Source of the DNA: Erysipelothrix piscisicarius
GTDB lineage: Bacteria > Bacillota_I > Bacilli_A > Erysipelotrichales > Erysipelotrichaceae
DNA: 64,000 nucleotides
Direction: 5' to 3'
Assembly: GCF_003931795.1 (NCBI RefSeq)
Contig: NZ_CP034234.1
Span: forward strand, 372,001-436,000
The first letter of the stretch is position 1. Every line of letters starts with the position of its first letter. Under the pieces are notes generated by a model that was not told the origin of the DNA, searched no databases, and was given only the letters and a program-made list of their open reading frames with translations. Shown here piece by piece: positions 16,928 through 25,705 of this stretch. Position numbers and translations under genes: made by a program.

Positions 16928-17899
16928 ATGAGAGAAGAAATGAAAGACAATACAGTTATTTTTGCGTTATCGTCGAACGTAGAACTAGCAGATGAGATTT
17001 GTGAGCATTTAGATTTAGAGCGCGGTAAGATTGATGTACGTCATTTTGCAGACGGCGAAATCTTAATCGAACCACTTGTTTCTGTACGTGGAAAACATGT
17101 TTACATTATCCAATCTACAAGTTCACCAGTAAGTGAGACATATATGGAAGTTCTTATTGCGATTGACGCATGTAAGCGTGCATCTGCAGAAGAAATTACG
17201 ATTGTAATGCCATATTATGGATATGCACGCCAAGATCGTAAGGCTCGTGCACGTCAACCAATTACTTCAAAATTGATGGCAAATCTATTACAAACAGCCG
17301 GAGCAGACCGCGTTGTGACAATAGACTTGCACGCACCACAAATTCAAGGATTCTTTGATATTCCTACAGATGACCTCACTGCAGTCGCAATGATTGGTCA
17401 ATACTATAGAAATAAAAACTTCCAAGATGAAGTTGTTGTTGTATCCCCAGACCACGGTGGAGCAACTCGTGCGCGTCGTCTTTCAGACACAATTCCAAAC
17501 TCAACAATCGCAATTATCGATAAACGTCGTACAAAACCAAACGTTGCGGAAGCAATGAACTTAATCGGTGATGTTGATGGTAAAATTGCCGTTGTTATTG
17601 ATGATATGGTTGATACCGCTGGATCACTCATGGGTGGAATCAACATGTTATATGAAAAAGGTGCTAAAGAAGTTTATTGTGCATGTACACATGGTATTCT
17701 TTCAGGACCGGCAATTGAACGCATTTCAAATTCTGACATTAAAGAACTATTGATTACAAATACAATTTCTTTAAAAGAAGAAGCACGTCAAGAGCCAAAA
17801 ATTAAAGAGATTTCTGTTGGATATATGCTTGCGAAAGCAATTGAAGCGATTCAATTACATACTCCTGTAAGTACACTCTTTGATTTATTCAATGACTAG
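16928..17899 (+). CDS. prs: Ribose-phosphate pyrophosphokinase (PRPP synthetase)
   Basis: Transfers pyrophosphate from ATP to ribose-5-phosphate, giving PRPP for nucleotide and amino acid synthesis. 323 aa, normal. Visible: FALSSNVELADEI at the N-terminus, the FADGE segment, the flexible-loop region YGYARQDRKARARQPI (residues about 97-112), HAPQIQGFF, and the PRPP-binding loop VVIDDMVDTAGS (about 220-231). The start could be 16928 or the in-frame ATG at 16940; neither has a strong ribosome site, and coupling to glmU is likely. It overlaps the next gene by 8 nt. Confidence 0.96.
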   Translation: MREEMKDNTVIFALSSNVELADEICEHLDLERGKIDVRHFADGEILIEPLVSVRGKHVYIIQSTSSPVSETYMEVLIAIDACKRASAEEITIVMPYYGYARQDRKARARQPITSKLMANLLQTAGADRVVTIDLHAPQIQGFFDIPTDDLTAVAMIGQYYRNKNFQDEVVVVSPDHGGATRARRLSDTIPNSTIAIIDKRRTKPNVAEAMNLIGDVDGKIAVVIDDMVDTAGSLMGGINMLYEKGAKEVYCACTHGILSGPAIERISNSDIKELLITNTISLKEEARQEPKIKEISVGYMLAKAIEAIQLHTPVSTLFDLFND

Positions 17900-18314
17900 T
17901 CAAACATTTCTTAAAGTTAATCTCATTATCGTTTTCGACCGAAAGGCTGAAAACGTTTTGATGTGTCATCGACAAAAGAATCCTTATAAGGGACTCTATA
18001 ACTTTGTTGGTGGCAAAAAGAATCCAGGAGAATCCGATATCGAGGGTGCCTATCGAGAACTTTTCGAGGAAAGTGGAATAACCGTAAATGATATCGAAAT
18101 CAAACCGTTGTTTTTTACACAATATTTTGAAGACGGTATCGAGTTGCAAGTATTTTACGGTTATCTCAACCGAGAAGTCGTTCTCGTTCCAGAAAAAAAT
18201 CCCCTATTATGGATGCCCATAACAGAGGATTTCTCGGATGACACACGCTTTGCGGGTCAAGGTAATATCAAGCATATGATGGATTTAATTTATGAATCCA
18301 AACAAGGTATGTAA
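17892..18314 (+). CDS. Nudix hydrolase
   Basis: 140-aa Nudix pyrophosphohydrolase, resembling the MutT/8-oxo-dGTP-type subgroup. The Nudix box is complete at residues 41-63: GKKNPGE, seven residues, RELFEESGI, fitting Gx5Ex7REUxEExGU. The substrate cannot be told from sequence; cleaning up damaged nucleotides is a usual role. ATG 17892 overlaps the end of prs, so it is likely in that operon. Its 3' end overlaps the convergent addA end by 25 bp with no terminator between. Confidence 0.85.
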   Translation: MTSQTFLKVNLIIVFDRKAENVLMCHRQKNPYKGLYNFVGGKKNPGESDIEGAYRELFEESGITVNDIEIKPLFFTQYFEDGIELQVFYGYLNREVVLVPEKNPLLWMPITEDFSDDTRFAGQGNIKHMMDLIYESKQGM

Positions 18315-21300
18315 TGATTTAAATGGAAACTGTAGATATATGTTTTAACTAAAAGCTCTGGGTAGATTATACCGAGGGCTTTTTTATATGCTTTAATCTG
18401 ATCTTCATAACGTTCTACAATAATATCTAAAGAAGCATGATCACTTTTAAAGTCCACAAGAATTAGTTCGGTTTCATTGTACACATAAAAATCAATAACA
18501 CCCGCATCCCCTTCAATTAAGTAAGGCATTTCATGATAGATGTGTGGATATCTATAGAGCTTTTGAGTAAATGGATGCTTGTTATATGCTTGAAGTCTCC
18601 GTTTGAATTTTGGTTCGAAATCTTTAAGATCTGCATCGGTCCAAATCCGGTGCGGAAGGTTTTCAATGGCTTCGTGCAGGGTAGACCCAAATCCGGTAGC
18701 AAAATCAAAGGACTTATCGAAATTTAAATCACGGTTTTTAGGAGTTATCGGCTCCTCTTGATCAAAAGATAGGGTCAGTTTCTCAGTGAAAACTGTGGCT
18801 CCTTCATCTTCGCTAATCGGATTAAGACTGTTTTCTGTGAGTTCCATTCCGTCAATAACACGTAAAATGGTGTTGTGAGGACTTGCAGCAAGTAATAAAT
18901 CAACTTTTCGCTTATGATTTCTAAGTAATTGGTAATCTAAAGAAGCGGGTTGATATTCCTTGACTACATCAACAAGAATAAGGTGTTTCTGGGGTCTTGT
19001 GAGTGCAACATAGAGAAGACGAAGGTTTTCTTCAATCTCTTCATTATCTTGTTTTATTTCCATAACAGTTCGAATTAAATTGCGAGAAACAAAGCGCATC
19101 GGTAATTCAACATGATTCAATCCAATCCCAAAGGCATCGTCATTAAGTAAAATATCACTGTGGTCACGCACAGCATGACGTCCCATACCCCACAAGAATA
19201 CAATTGGAAATTGTAATCCTTTGGATTGATGGATGGTCATTGCAGTTACAATATCTTCATCTTTATTCAGTGGTGAAGCTTCGCTACTGGTATCGTCCTT
19301 AAACTCCGCAACAAAGCGTACAAATCCCTGTAAAGTCGGAACTGAAGATGCTTGGTATTGAATTGCTTTTTCAAGGAGGAAGTCCAGATTTGTTTTATCC
19401 TGTAAGGATAGCGTTTTATTATAGACATCATTGAGTTGAATAATTTCTTGAATAATTGAGATAAGATCTTTAGATCGCCACGATAAAACCATGGTCTCAA
19501 GGGACATGTAGAGTGCGGGATTTTCTATTTCCAGTGCTTTACGAATACTTGGTGCATCCATAAGTTTAAGCGATGCGATTTGATCATCGGAATAGTTATA
19601 AAACGGTGATGTGAGCACAGGAACAAGATAAAAATCATGGAATGTTGTTGCGTAATTTAATAATGCGACAACAGAAGCAATAATCTCGGACTTATAGAAA
19701 CCACTTTGATCATCAATATAATGAGGAATATTGTATTCCTCAAATGCTTCTTTAAGATAACCCTTACTTGCGTGTGATCGAACTAAAATTACCATATCTT
19801 TAAAGCGATAACCTTGATTATGATAGTTAATAATCTCTTGTGCAATATGCTGTGCACGAAGTTGATCAGATGTTTTCTTAAAACGATTATCGAGTTTTTC
19901 AATGATATGAATTTCTACGGGATGTGTATCTTCACTTTGAGAGGGAATCCCCACATTTACATGGTCGTACTCATCATAGGTAATTCCAAATGTTAAGTTC
20001 ATGAGTTTATCAAACACAAAGTTGTTGTATTCAACAATATCTTTTTTTGAACGATAGTTAAAACTTAAATATAGATTTTGAGTCGAGTCGTCAAGCATTA
20101 AGTTCTGCATGATATTTGGCTTGGCCCCTCGGAATCGATAAATGGATTGTTTGATGTCACCAACTCTAAAAATATTATTCCCTGTTGATATTTTAGTAAT
20201 GATCTCATCTTGATATTCATTGGTATCTTGAAATTCGTCAACCATAATTTCTTTATATTTATGTTTTACCAATTCAGATATTTCACCGTTATTTTCATTC
20301 AAAATTTGCAACGCCATCGATTCAAAATCATTGAAATCTAAGCAGTTTTCTTCTTCTTTAAGGGATGAAAAGGTATTCAAGTAATCTTGTGTCATCTGCA
20401 TTAAAAGTGATACGGTTTCCAATTGATTATTTAATAATTGGAAATGCTCATTCAAAGGCATGTAGTTTTCAAAAATTCGATTAACAGTTTTCTCAATGCG
20501 TTTTCGTTGTTCAGTGTAAACATCATTTTTGGTGTCTGCGATAACTTTGAAGTTGCAAGCAGTTGGAATTTGGTCGTAAAAGCGAATGTCGTTTTGATCA
20601 ATTAACGTTTTGAGATTACCAAGGCCTTCAAGAACTTGAAGCAACATGGTACTTTGCTCGAAGTATTTTTTCCCTTTTTTGTCATTTGGGTCATAGGATT
20701 CATCAGAAATCGCAATAATTGCCTGTACATCTTTTATGATTTCATGAACTTGTTGTTGGTAAAAGTTAAAAAAGATTTGTTGGAATTCCTGAGGGAAATC
20801 GTTAAATGTGGTAGCGCTATAAAGCGATTTAACAGCTTGAACTGCATAATCTGGATCTTTTTTACTTATCAACCACGTAGCATTATCGTAAATTGCAGTT
20901 TCTAAGGATGCATAGTCAAGTGGATTAGAAGAAAAGATATCTAACAGATATTTAAGGTTTTCGTAGTCATTTTGCAGCCACATATCAAAGGTTTCTCGCA
21001 TTGCTTGACGTTGTAAGAGTTTCGTTTGCGCATCATCCAGAATGTTGTCAGCCCGGGAGGGGTTGACGCCGATGATATAACCGTAGTTTTTAATGATGGT
21101 GAGACAGAAAGAATGGATTGTCGAAATTTGTGCAGTCTCAACCAAAGATATTTGTTCAGCGATAAAGTCGGATGCATTGTTTCGATACTCATCATTGAGC
21201 GCGGCAAGAAGTCGTGTTTTCATTTCAGATGCGGCAGCTTCGGTAAAGGTCATCGCACACACCTCATCAATTCGAACATTATCTTTAATAATACGCTTCA

Positions 21301-21412
21301 TCAAACGCGCAATCAAAACGGTAGTTTTTCCAGCACCAGCTGATGCAGAAACAATTACATTTTGATTCAATGCTTCGATGGCTTGTTGTTGCTGGGGATT
21401 AAAGGTTGTCAT
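18290..21412 (-). CDS. addA: ATP-dependent helicase/nuclease AddA
   Basis: UvrD-type helicase plus PD-(D/E)XK nuclease subunit of the AddAB complex, which processes double-strand breaks for RecA. 1040 aa, shorter than the roughly 1230 of Bacillus AddA. Walker A SASAGAGKTTVLI (about 17-29), MVDEFQDTNEYQ (motif II), GDIKQSIYRFRGAKP (III), MTIHQSKGLQFPIVFLWG (V) and LLYVALTRPQKHLILV (VI). C-terminal nuclease: GSTLHEAIE, VIDFYV and LVDFKSDHA, so the catalytic residues are present. It overlaps addB by 14 nt in the usual addB-addA order. Confidence 0.95.
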   Translation of the reverse strand: MTTFNPQQQQAIEALNQNVIVSASAGAGKTTVLIARLMKRIIKDNVRIDEVCAMTFTEAAASEMKTRLLAALNDEYRNNASDFIAEQISLVETAQISTIHSFCLTIIKNYGYIIGVNPSRADNILDDAQTKLLQRQAMRETFDMWLQNDYENLKYLLDIFSSNPLDYASLETAIYDNATWLISKKDPDYAVQAVKSLYSATTFNDFPQEFQQIFFNFYQQQVHEIIKDVQAIIAISDESYDPNDKKGKKYFEQSTMLLQVLEGLGNLKTLIDQNDIRFYDQIPTACNFKVIADTKNDVYTEQRKRIEKTVNRIFENYMPLNEHFQLLNNQLETVSLLMQMTQDYLNTFSSLKEEENCLDFNDFESMALQILNENNGEISELVKHKYKEIMVDEFQDTNEYQDEIITKISTGNNIFRVGDIKQSIYRFRGAKPNIMQNLMLDDSTQNLYLSFNYRSKKDIVEYNNFVFDKLMNLTFGITYDEYDHVNVGIPSQSEDTHPVEIHIIEKLDNRFKKTSDQLRAQHIAQEIINYHNQGYRFKDMVILVRSHASKGYLKEAFEEYNIPHYIDDQSGFYKSEIIASVVALLNYATTFHDFYLVPVLTSPFYNYSDDQIASLKLMDAPSIRKALEIENPALYMSLETMVLSWRSKDLISIIQEIIQLNDVYNKTLSLQDKTNLDFLLEKAIQYQASSVPTLQGFVRFVAEFKDDTSSEASPLNKDEDIVTAMTIHQSKGLQFPIVFLWGMGRHAVRDHSDILLNDDAFGIGLNHVELPMRFVSRNLIRTVMEIKQDNEEIEENLRLLYVALTRPQKHLILVDVVKEYQPASLDYQLLRNHKRKVDLLLAASPHNTILRVIDGMELTENSLNPISEDEGATVFTEKLTLSFDQEEPITPKNRDLNFDKSFDFATGFGSTLHEAIENLPHRIWTDADLKDFEPKFKRRLQAYNKHPFTQKLYRYPHIYHEMPYLIEGDAGVIDFYVYNETELILVDFKSDHASLDIIVERYEDQIKAYKKALGIIYPELLVKTYIYSFHLNHYIPCLDS

Positions 21413-23834
21413 GTTTCGTTTCCTCCGCCTCTTCTTTCTTTAAATCTAAATCTTTATCGATTTCAATACTTGAATCCTCGGGATCCAACACGCCATTTAA
21501 GATATCCGAATAGATGGTTTGGTAAACTTGAGTAAGGAGTGGGTTGATTTTGTTCATGTCATAGGGTTTAGTCCAGGTTGTAACCACCCCATCCTTAGAT
21601 TCTCGTAATCCACCAAAGTAGATTGCGGAATCATACGAGTCAAGTGGTTGTTCAAATAACCAACCGCGATACCGTTTCGATTTTAGCCATTCCGCCTCAA
21701 AATCAACGTCTTTTGAAACAACGCCTTTCGCAACTTTATACTCGAGTGATGGAACGGTTAGGTTTGGATTTTTAAATCCATAATAGTATACTGCAAGGCA
21801 TTTTTTTTGGAACACTTTTTCCGCAATCATTGCATAAGTAAGTAATTGCAATTGTGTACCAGCCTTAACGCTTTCAGCGGTCATCGCTAATTGAGAACTT
21901 TTATAGTCGACAATTTGTACATAATGATCGTTTTCATCAATACGGTCAATAATACCGCGAAGAATGATTCCTTTAAACATTGTTTCTTCACGGAACCAAC
22001 GTTCTTTGGATACAACTTGGAAGGTTGTATCTGCCATTGAGGCGTCAATAAAATCAAGATTCTGTTTCATTAAGTCTTGATTTCGATCATAAATCATACG
22101 ATAACGTGGTTGAGTCATGGGAAATACCTTACGTACATCCGTCCAAGGATCAAGATCTTTGCAATCGTGGTAATATTCCATCACGGCATGATTAACAGTA
22201 CCGATAATTCGGGCATCAAATTTAAGAATTTCAGGTTCTCTTATCTTTAATCCACGTTCCATAAAGAATTGATAAGGGTTATTTACAAACATTTGAAATG
22301 CTGATATCGAACCGACTAATTTCCCTTCTTCTAAATAGAGCTTTTCTGCAAGATGAGGGCTTAAACGATGCTTAACCGTTTTTCGATGGGTATTTTGCGT
22401 CAAAATCCAAGACTCAAGCGCAACCCCATTAGCGTGAGCAAATTGTTCAACAGGGTAGGAAACTTCTTGGCCTTTTCCTTCATAGGTAGCGGAACTATAC
22501 GACAACGTCATGTTTGCATTGTGGTCAAAGATATGATTTTGCATGTTAAGTGTAAATTTTGTGCGTTCATCTAATCGTGGATAACCTTTAATAGAGCTTA
22601 AGTATGCCTCATCGATAATTCCAGTCCGTGAACGAATTGAAGGAAAATTCTTAGCGGATAAATTCACGACGTATAAGTGGTCTTGCGGGATTAAAGGCAA
22701 TGAACCATAATCAACAATCCGTAGTGGGGCATTAACCTGTTGATGCATTTGAAGTGCGTCAAGATGTTCCAACAATAATAAATAGGTTTCTTCCTGATAT
22801 TCTCCTAGGTGATTTTCAAGTAAAGAAAAAAGTGGGGTTAAATCACCGCGTGTATGACTTTTGATGACGTTATAACAGGCAATCAACGTTTCCTTAAAAT
22901 CTAAATTCATTATCGAAGCAAGGGTGGCTTGTAAAAGCACAACATCTTCCTGAATTCGATTTTGAAGGGCAAACAAATCCGGATAGGATTCTGTTTCCTC
23001 ACATAAATCATAGACGCCAAAGACATCACTAAGATCAAATTCAAAATGGTTGAGATAAGTTACAAGATCTTCACGACGTTTTAAGCCAAAAGCTCCGGAC
23101 TCAATCGCTTTAATCAATTGATGAATATTAGAGTCAAAAGCAAAATCAAGCAAAGCTCGATATTGAGATTTCATCAGTTCAAAACGACGGTCTTGTAATT
23201 TTAACGGATAACCATAACGTTCAAAAATCGATTCTATTAGAGGTTCCATTGTTGTTGGGTTGGCAACCGCGATGGTTGCAGACTGATAACCATTACGAAT
23301 GATATCTTGAATGACCGCTTCGAGTTCACTACGGGGATTTAATGCAACTTTAAATGCTAATGATTCAAGAGATTGTGATTGGGGTTTAATAAACGGAATG
23401 TTATGACGCGCTAAAAACGTATACTCCGCATGGGATAACCCATAGGCTACCGCCTCATAATCAACACCATCTTTGACAACGGGCTTTTCAAGAAAAGGAT
23501 CAATCAAAGATAAACATTGAAATATTTCTTCTTGTAAGGGTGTATTACGAGGACATGCATCAAGTGTTAAACCGTACAAATATAATTCTTGGAGTAAGTC
23601 TATGAGAACATGCATCGTCTTGGGATATTTTAAGACTTCTTGAAGGCGTGGGCAATCACAGGTTTGCAGTTGATTAAACACAGAGATTTCCACAGAACGA
23701 CGATGGGTATCCGATTCAAAAAACGCAAGTTTAAAATCACGGATCGCCACCCCGAGATAATGTTCTTGTTCAGATAATAAGATGTGCTTCAAATCTTCAT
23801 GAAAGATTCGATTACTAACAATGATTTTGTGCAT
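21399..23834 (-). CDS. addB: AddB/RexB-type nuclease subunit
   Basis: Second subunit of AddAB/RexAB; inactivated helicase fold with a C-terminal nuclease. 811 aa, much shorter than typical AddB or RexB (1100 or more). The C-terminal nuclease is visible: GIIDRIDENDHYVQIVDYKSS (about 655-675) carries the catalytic D and D-Y-K. The segment NNPYQFFMERGLKIRE aligns with the region where AddB has the first Cys of its 4Fe-4S cluster; no Cys is present, so this is the RexB-like, cluster-free form. No Walker A is evident at the N-terminus. An AAAGGGGG ribosome site precedes the ATG. Assignment rests on addA linkage and the nuclease motif. Confidence 0.88.
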   Translation of the reverse strand: MHKIIVSNRIFHEDLKHILLSEQEHYLGVAIRDFKLAFFESDTHRRSVEISVFNQLQTCDCPRLQEVLKYPKTMHVLIDLLQELYLYGLTLDACPRNTPLQEEIFQCLSLIDPFLEKPVVKDGVDYEAVAYGLSHAEYTFLARHNIPFIKPQSQSLESLAFKVALNPRSELEAVIQDIIRNGYQSATIAVANPTTMEPLIESIFERYGYPLKLQDRRFELMKSQYRALLDFAFDSNIHQLIKAIESGAFGLKRREDLVTYLNHFEFDLSDVFGVYDLCEETESYPDLFALQNRIQEDVVLLQATLASIMNLDFKETLIACYNVIKSHTRGDLTPLFSLLENHLGEYQEETYLLLLEHLDALQMHQQVNAPLRIVDYGSLPLIPQDHLYVVNLSAKNFPSIRSRTGIIDEAYLSSIKGYPRLDERTKFTLNMQNHIFDHNANMTLSYSSATYEGKGQEVSYPVEQFAHANGVALESWILTQNTHRKTVKHRLSPHLAEKLYLEEGKLVGSISAFQMFVNNPYQFFMERGLKIREPEILKFDARIIGTVNHAVMEYYHDCKDLDPWTDVRKVFPMTQPRYRMIYDRNQDLMKQNLDFIDASMADTTFQVVSKERWFREETMFKGIILRGIIDRIDENDHYVQIVDYKSSQLAMTAESVKAGTQLQLLTYAMIAEKVFQKKCLAVYYYGFKNPNLTVPSLEYKVAKGVVSKDVDFEAEWLKSKRYRGWLFEQPLDSYDSAIYFGGLRESKDGVVTTWTKPYDMNKINPLLTQVYQTIYSDILNGVLDPEDSSIEIDKDLDLKKEEAEETKHDNL

Positions 23835-23943
23835 AAAAAGCCCCCTTTAATATCAATTATAAGGGATATTGAGTGGAAGTGTATGGGTCTTTTAAAATTT
23901 CCATAAATATGTCATGATATAGAAGTAAACAAAGGGGGAAACT

Positions 23944-24735
23944 ATGGGGTTAGTTTATGCTATGAGTGAGATCAAAGATAAGCGCCAGGGGGGCCATGAT
24001 TGTACATTTAATGGTTTTCTCGAGGATTATCTAAATTGTGATCAAGCTCAATATAAAGAATTACTTGAAAACGTTTTAGAAATGGATGATTCCGTACGTG
24101 TTTTGGAAAACGTCCGTATACATATAAATAAAGATTTAGTAGCGAATAAAATTATTCGCTATAAAGATGTCCATAAAATTCCGAAAGGTTATATTAAAGC
24201 GCCTTTAATTTTGTATAGTGAAGGGCATGAACGAGAGTTTGCTTTGATCCTTGTCGATCGTAATTACCTTGAAGCGAAAGGTATTTACTATTGCTTAACA
24301 GAACAAGGAGGAATTTTAGGCGCTTACCGTCATAATGTATTGGTATTACCAATTGAAGAAACTGAGATCATCTTGGAGTTGTTGAAGCTATTACCAAGTG
24401 ATCTTCCAACGATCGCATCACGTCAACGCGAACAAGATCGCCGTCATTATCGTGACACGGAACATCTCATTGAAAGTGCGATTACCAAAGGTCAAGAAAA
24501 TATTCAATATATCAACCAAAGCCTTCGTGATGATCCGCAAGGACGAGCAGATCGCATTCACCAAACCATTGCTTCATGGTATTTACTGAAAAAAATGCTC
24601 TATGTGCAATATATGATGGATAAGGACACCTTACTGAACACAAACCAAGGCGATATTAAATTACATCGTCAAAAAGCGAAAGAGTATTGCAATAAAATAG
24701 AATTTATACCGTTTAGTGAACTTTGGAGGATATGA
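23944..24735 (+). CDS. Unrecognised protein coupled to exonuclease III gene
   Basis: 263-aa soluble protein I do not recognise. It has no signal peptide or membrane segment. The N-terminal half is mixed alpha/beta (segments KAPLILYSEG, EFALILVDRN and NVLVLPIEETEI look like strands). From about 155 it becomes helical and charged (RQREQDRRHYRDTEHLIESA), ending with a Tyr/Met-rich helix. GGGGG before ATG 23944 is a good ribosome site. Its TGA overlaps the ATG of exoA, so the two are translated together, and it is divergent from addB. A link to DNA repair is inferred only from that position. Confidence 0.75.
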   Translation: MGLVYAMSEIKDKRQGGHDCTFNGFLEDYLNCDQAQYKELLENVLEMDDSVRVLENVRIHINKDLVANKIIRYKDVHKIPKGYIKAPLILYSEGHEREFALILVDRNYLEAKGIYYCLTEQGGILGAYRHNVLVLPIEETEIILELLKLLPSDLPTIASRQREQDRRHYRDTEHLIESAITKGQENIQYINQSLRDDPQGRADRIHQTIASWYLLKKMLYVQYMMDKDTLLNTNQGDIKLHRQKAKEYCNKIEFIPFSELWRI

Positions 24736-25490
24736 TGAAACTAATTTCGTGGAATGTTAATGGTTTACGCGCCGTTATGAAAAAAGATTTTGAAGGAATT
24801 TTTGAAGCGATGGACACAGATGTCCTTTGTCTTCAAGAAACAAAAATGCAAGCGGGTCAATTGGATTACGATCCGGAAGGCTATTACGCATACTATAATT
24901 ATGCAGAAAAAAAAGGATATTCTGGCACCGCGGTTTATACGCGTATTAAACCGATTAACGTTACCTACGGAATTCAAGAAGATGAACATAATACTGAAGG
25001 ACGTGTCATCACATGTGAGTATGATAACTTTTTTCTAGTTTGTGTTTATACACCCAATTCACAACCCGAGTTGAAACGCATTGATTATCGTATGCAATGG
25101 GAAAATGATTTTAGAGAATACTTAAAGATGTTGGATGAGTCAAAACCGGTGGTTTTATGTGGGGATTTAAATGTTGCCCATAAAGAGATTGACTTAAAAA
25201 ATCCATCAGCGAATCGAAAGAACCCGGGATTTAGCGATCAAGAGCGGGAACAGTTCACCAATCTTCTCGATGCAGGATTTATTGATTCGTTCCGTGAATT
25301 GCATCCTAATGAAGTCGATCGTTATTCTTGGTGGAGTTATCGCTTTAATGCACGCAGTCGCAATGCGGGTTGGAGAATCGATTATTTCGTTGTCTCTGAA
25401 CGATTAAGAAATGCCATTGAAGATGCAGATATTCTCGATCAAGTTCTTGGAAGTGATCATTGTCCTGTAATGCTTAAACTTAATTTTTAA
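24735..25490 (+). CDS. exoA: Exodeoxyribonuclease III / AP endonuclease
   Basis: Exonuclease III family enzyme that cuts at abasic sites and removes 3' blocking groups in base excision repair. 251 aa, normal. Motifs: SWNVNGLRA (residues 4-12), LQETKMQ with the metal-binding Glu, the YTPNSQ segment, CGDLNVAHKEIDL, SWWSYR and the catalytic GSDHCPV near the C-terminus. GGAGG is at 24724-24728; ATG 24732 or 24735 are both possible and overlap the stop of the preceding gene. Confidence 0.95.
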   Translation: MKLISWNVNGLRAVMKKDFEGIFEAMDTDVLCLQETKMQAGQLDYDPEGYYAYYNYAEKKGYSGTAVYTRIKPINVTYGIQEDEHNTEGRVITCEYDNFFLVCVYTPNSQPELKRIDYRMQWENDFREYLKMLDESKPVVLCGDLNVAHKEIDLKNPSANRKNPGFSDQEREQFTNLLDAGFIDSFRELHPNEVDRYSWWSYRFNARSRNAGWRIDYFVVSERLRNAIEDADILDQVLGSDHCPVMLKLNF

Positions 25491-25496
25491 ACATAA

Positions 25497-25528
25497 ACCT
25501 CTTGATGATACGTCATCAAGAGGTTTTT
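25497..25528 (+). terminator. Terminator after exoA
   Basis: Perfect 13-bp stem, AACCTCTTGATGA (25497-25509) with its complement at 25513-25525, then T tract. Confidence 0.95.
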
Positions 25529-25537
25529 ATTAAATTG

Positions 25538-25551
25538 TGTAAACGGTGAAA
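25538..25551 (+). promoter_or_regulatory. cre-like site upstream of the helicase gene (distal)
   Basis: TGTAAACGGTGAAA agrees with the catabolite-responsive consensus TGWAANCGNTNWCA at 13 of 14 positions. Inferred CcpA operator. Confidence 0.4.
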
Positions 25552-25598
25552 GTTTAACGTTAATGATAAACGTTGTGTATTTATAATCACACATATAA

Positions 25599-25612
25599 TG
25601 TAAACGGTATCT
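25599..25612 (+). promoter_or_regulatory. cre-like site upstream of the helicase gene (proximal)
   Basis: TGTAAACGGTATCT matches the cre consensus at 13 of 14 positions. It begins at the last base of a possible -10 (TATAAT, 25594-25599) and is followed by a 9-bp hairpin (25609-25630). Confidence 0.4.
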
Positions 25613-25644
25613 TGTAAATGATTACGAGATATCGATGTAAATCC

Positions 25645-25673
25645 ATGACTTTTGTTGATGATAATGGTATACT
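25645..25673 (+). promoter_or_regulatory. Promoter of the DEAD-box helicase gene
   Basis: ATGACT (25645-25650), 17-nt spacer, TATACT (25668-25673) with TGG just before it (extended -10). A second possible promoter upstream is TTGTGT (25573-25578) and TATAAT (25594-25599), with a short 15-nt spacer. Confidence 0.55.
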
Positions 25674-25705
25674 ATCACGGTGTGTTGAAAGAAGTAGGAA
25701 AATTA

